Source of the DNA: a bacterium
GTDB lineage: Bacteria > Armatimonadota > Fimbriimonadia > Fimbriimonadales > GBS-DC
DNA length: 7,736 bases
Direction: 5' to 3'
Assembly (NCBI GenBank): GCA_029335935.2
Contig: JARJMV020000057.1
Coordinates: 1 to 7,736 of the forward strand
A model generated the notes under the pieces. That model was not told the DNA's origin and did not search any database. It saw nothing but the letters and a program-made list of their open reading frames with translations. The stretch's first letter is position 1, and each line of letters begins with the position of its first letter. This document shows, piece after piece, positions 7,689 through 7,736 of the stretch. Position numbers and translations under genes: made by a program.

Positions 7689-7736
7689 GCTCAATCCACG
7701 ACGCCACGAATCGCGCTCCTCAGCGCAGTCCCCACG

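Overview
The window holds four protein genes on GC-rich DNA (roughly 60-65% G+C where I counted single lines), packed with 45-bp gaps or overlapping ends, as in a free-living bacterium. The gene content is bacterial: an SF1 helicase of the UvrD/RecB/AddA group, PurH, and an aconitase of the AcnA/IRP1 type. The phylum cannot be fixed from four genes. The style would fit Armatimonadota or a similar GC-rich lineage, but that is a weak impression and not evidence.

Layout, left to right. (1) 1-2292, plus: an almost complete SF1A helicase cut by the left window edge inside its Walker A region. It ends 49 residues after motif VI and has no RecB-type nuclease domain. (2) 2282-3145, minus: an unrecognised single-pass membrane protein with a helix-turn-helix-like N-terminus, a basic stretch, one transmembrane segment and a propeller-blade-like outer part. 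Its end overlaps the helicase end by 11 bp. (3) 3146-3190: a 45-bp divergent promoter region with an AT-rich core that reads as a -10 element on both strands. (4) 3191-4744, plus: complete purH. (5) 4790-7546, plus: complete acnA, 45 bp downstream of purH behind a strong Shine-Dalgarno sequence, so the two are probably co-transcribed. (6) 7547-7736: a 190-bp end region without a confirmed gene, rich in inverted repeats. These include an 8-bp perfect hairpin and a 67-bp element closed by a 15-bp stem.

The genes do not form one obvious pathway. PurH makes IMP and AcnA serves the TCA cycle, so the purH-acnA pair looks like housekeeping genes sharing a transcript. The helicase belongs to DNA repair or recombination, and the membrane protein has no assigned role.

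I do not see a clear new multi-gene system. The items most worth a second look are the membrane protein (possibly a membrane-tethered regulator), the divergent promoter with an apparently leaderless purH start, and the structured element after acnA. I saw no tRNA, rRNA, CRISPR array, transposase or integrase gene. No gene-free stretch exceeds 190 bp.
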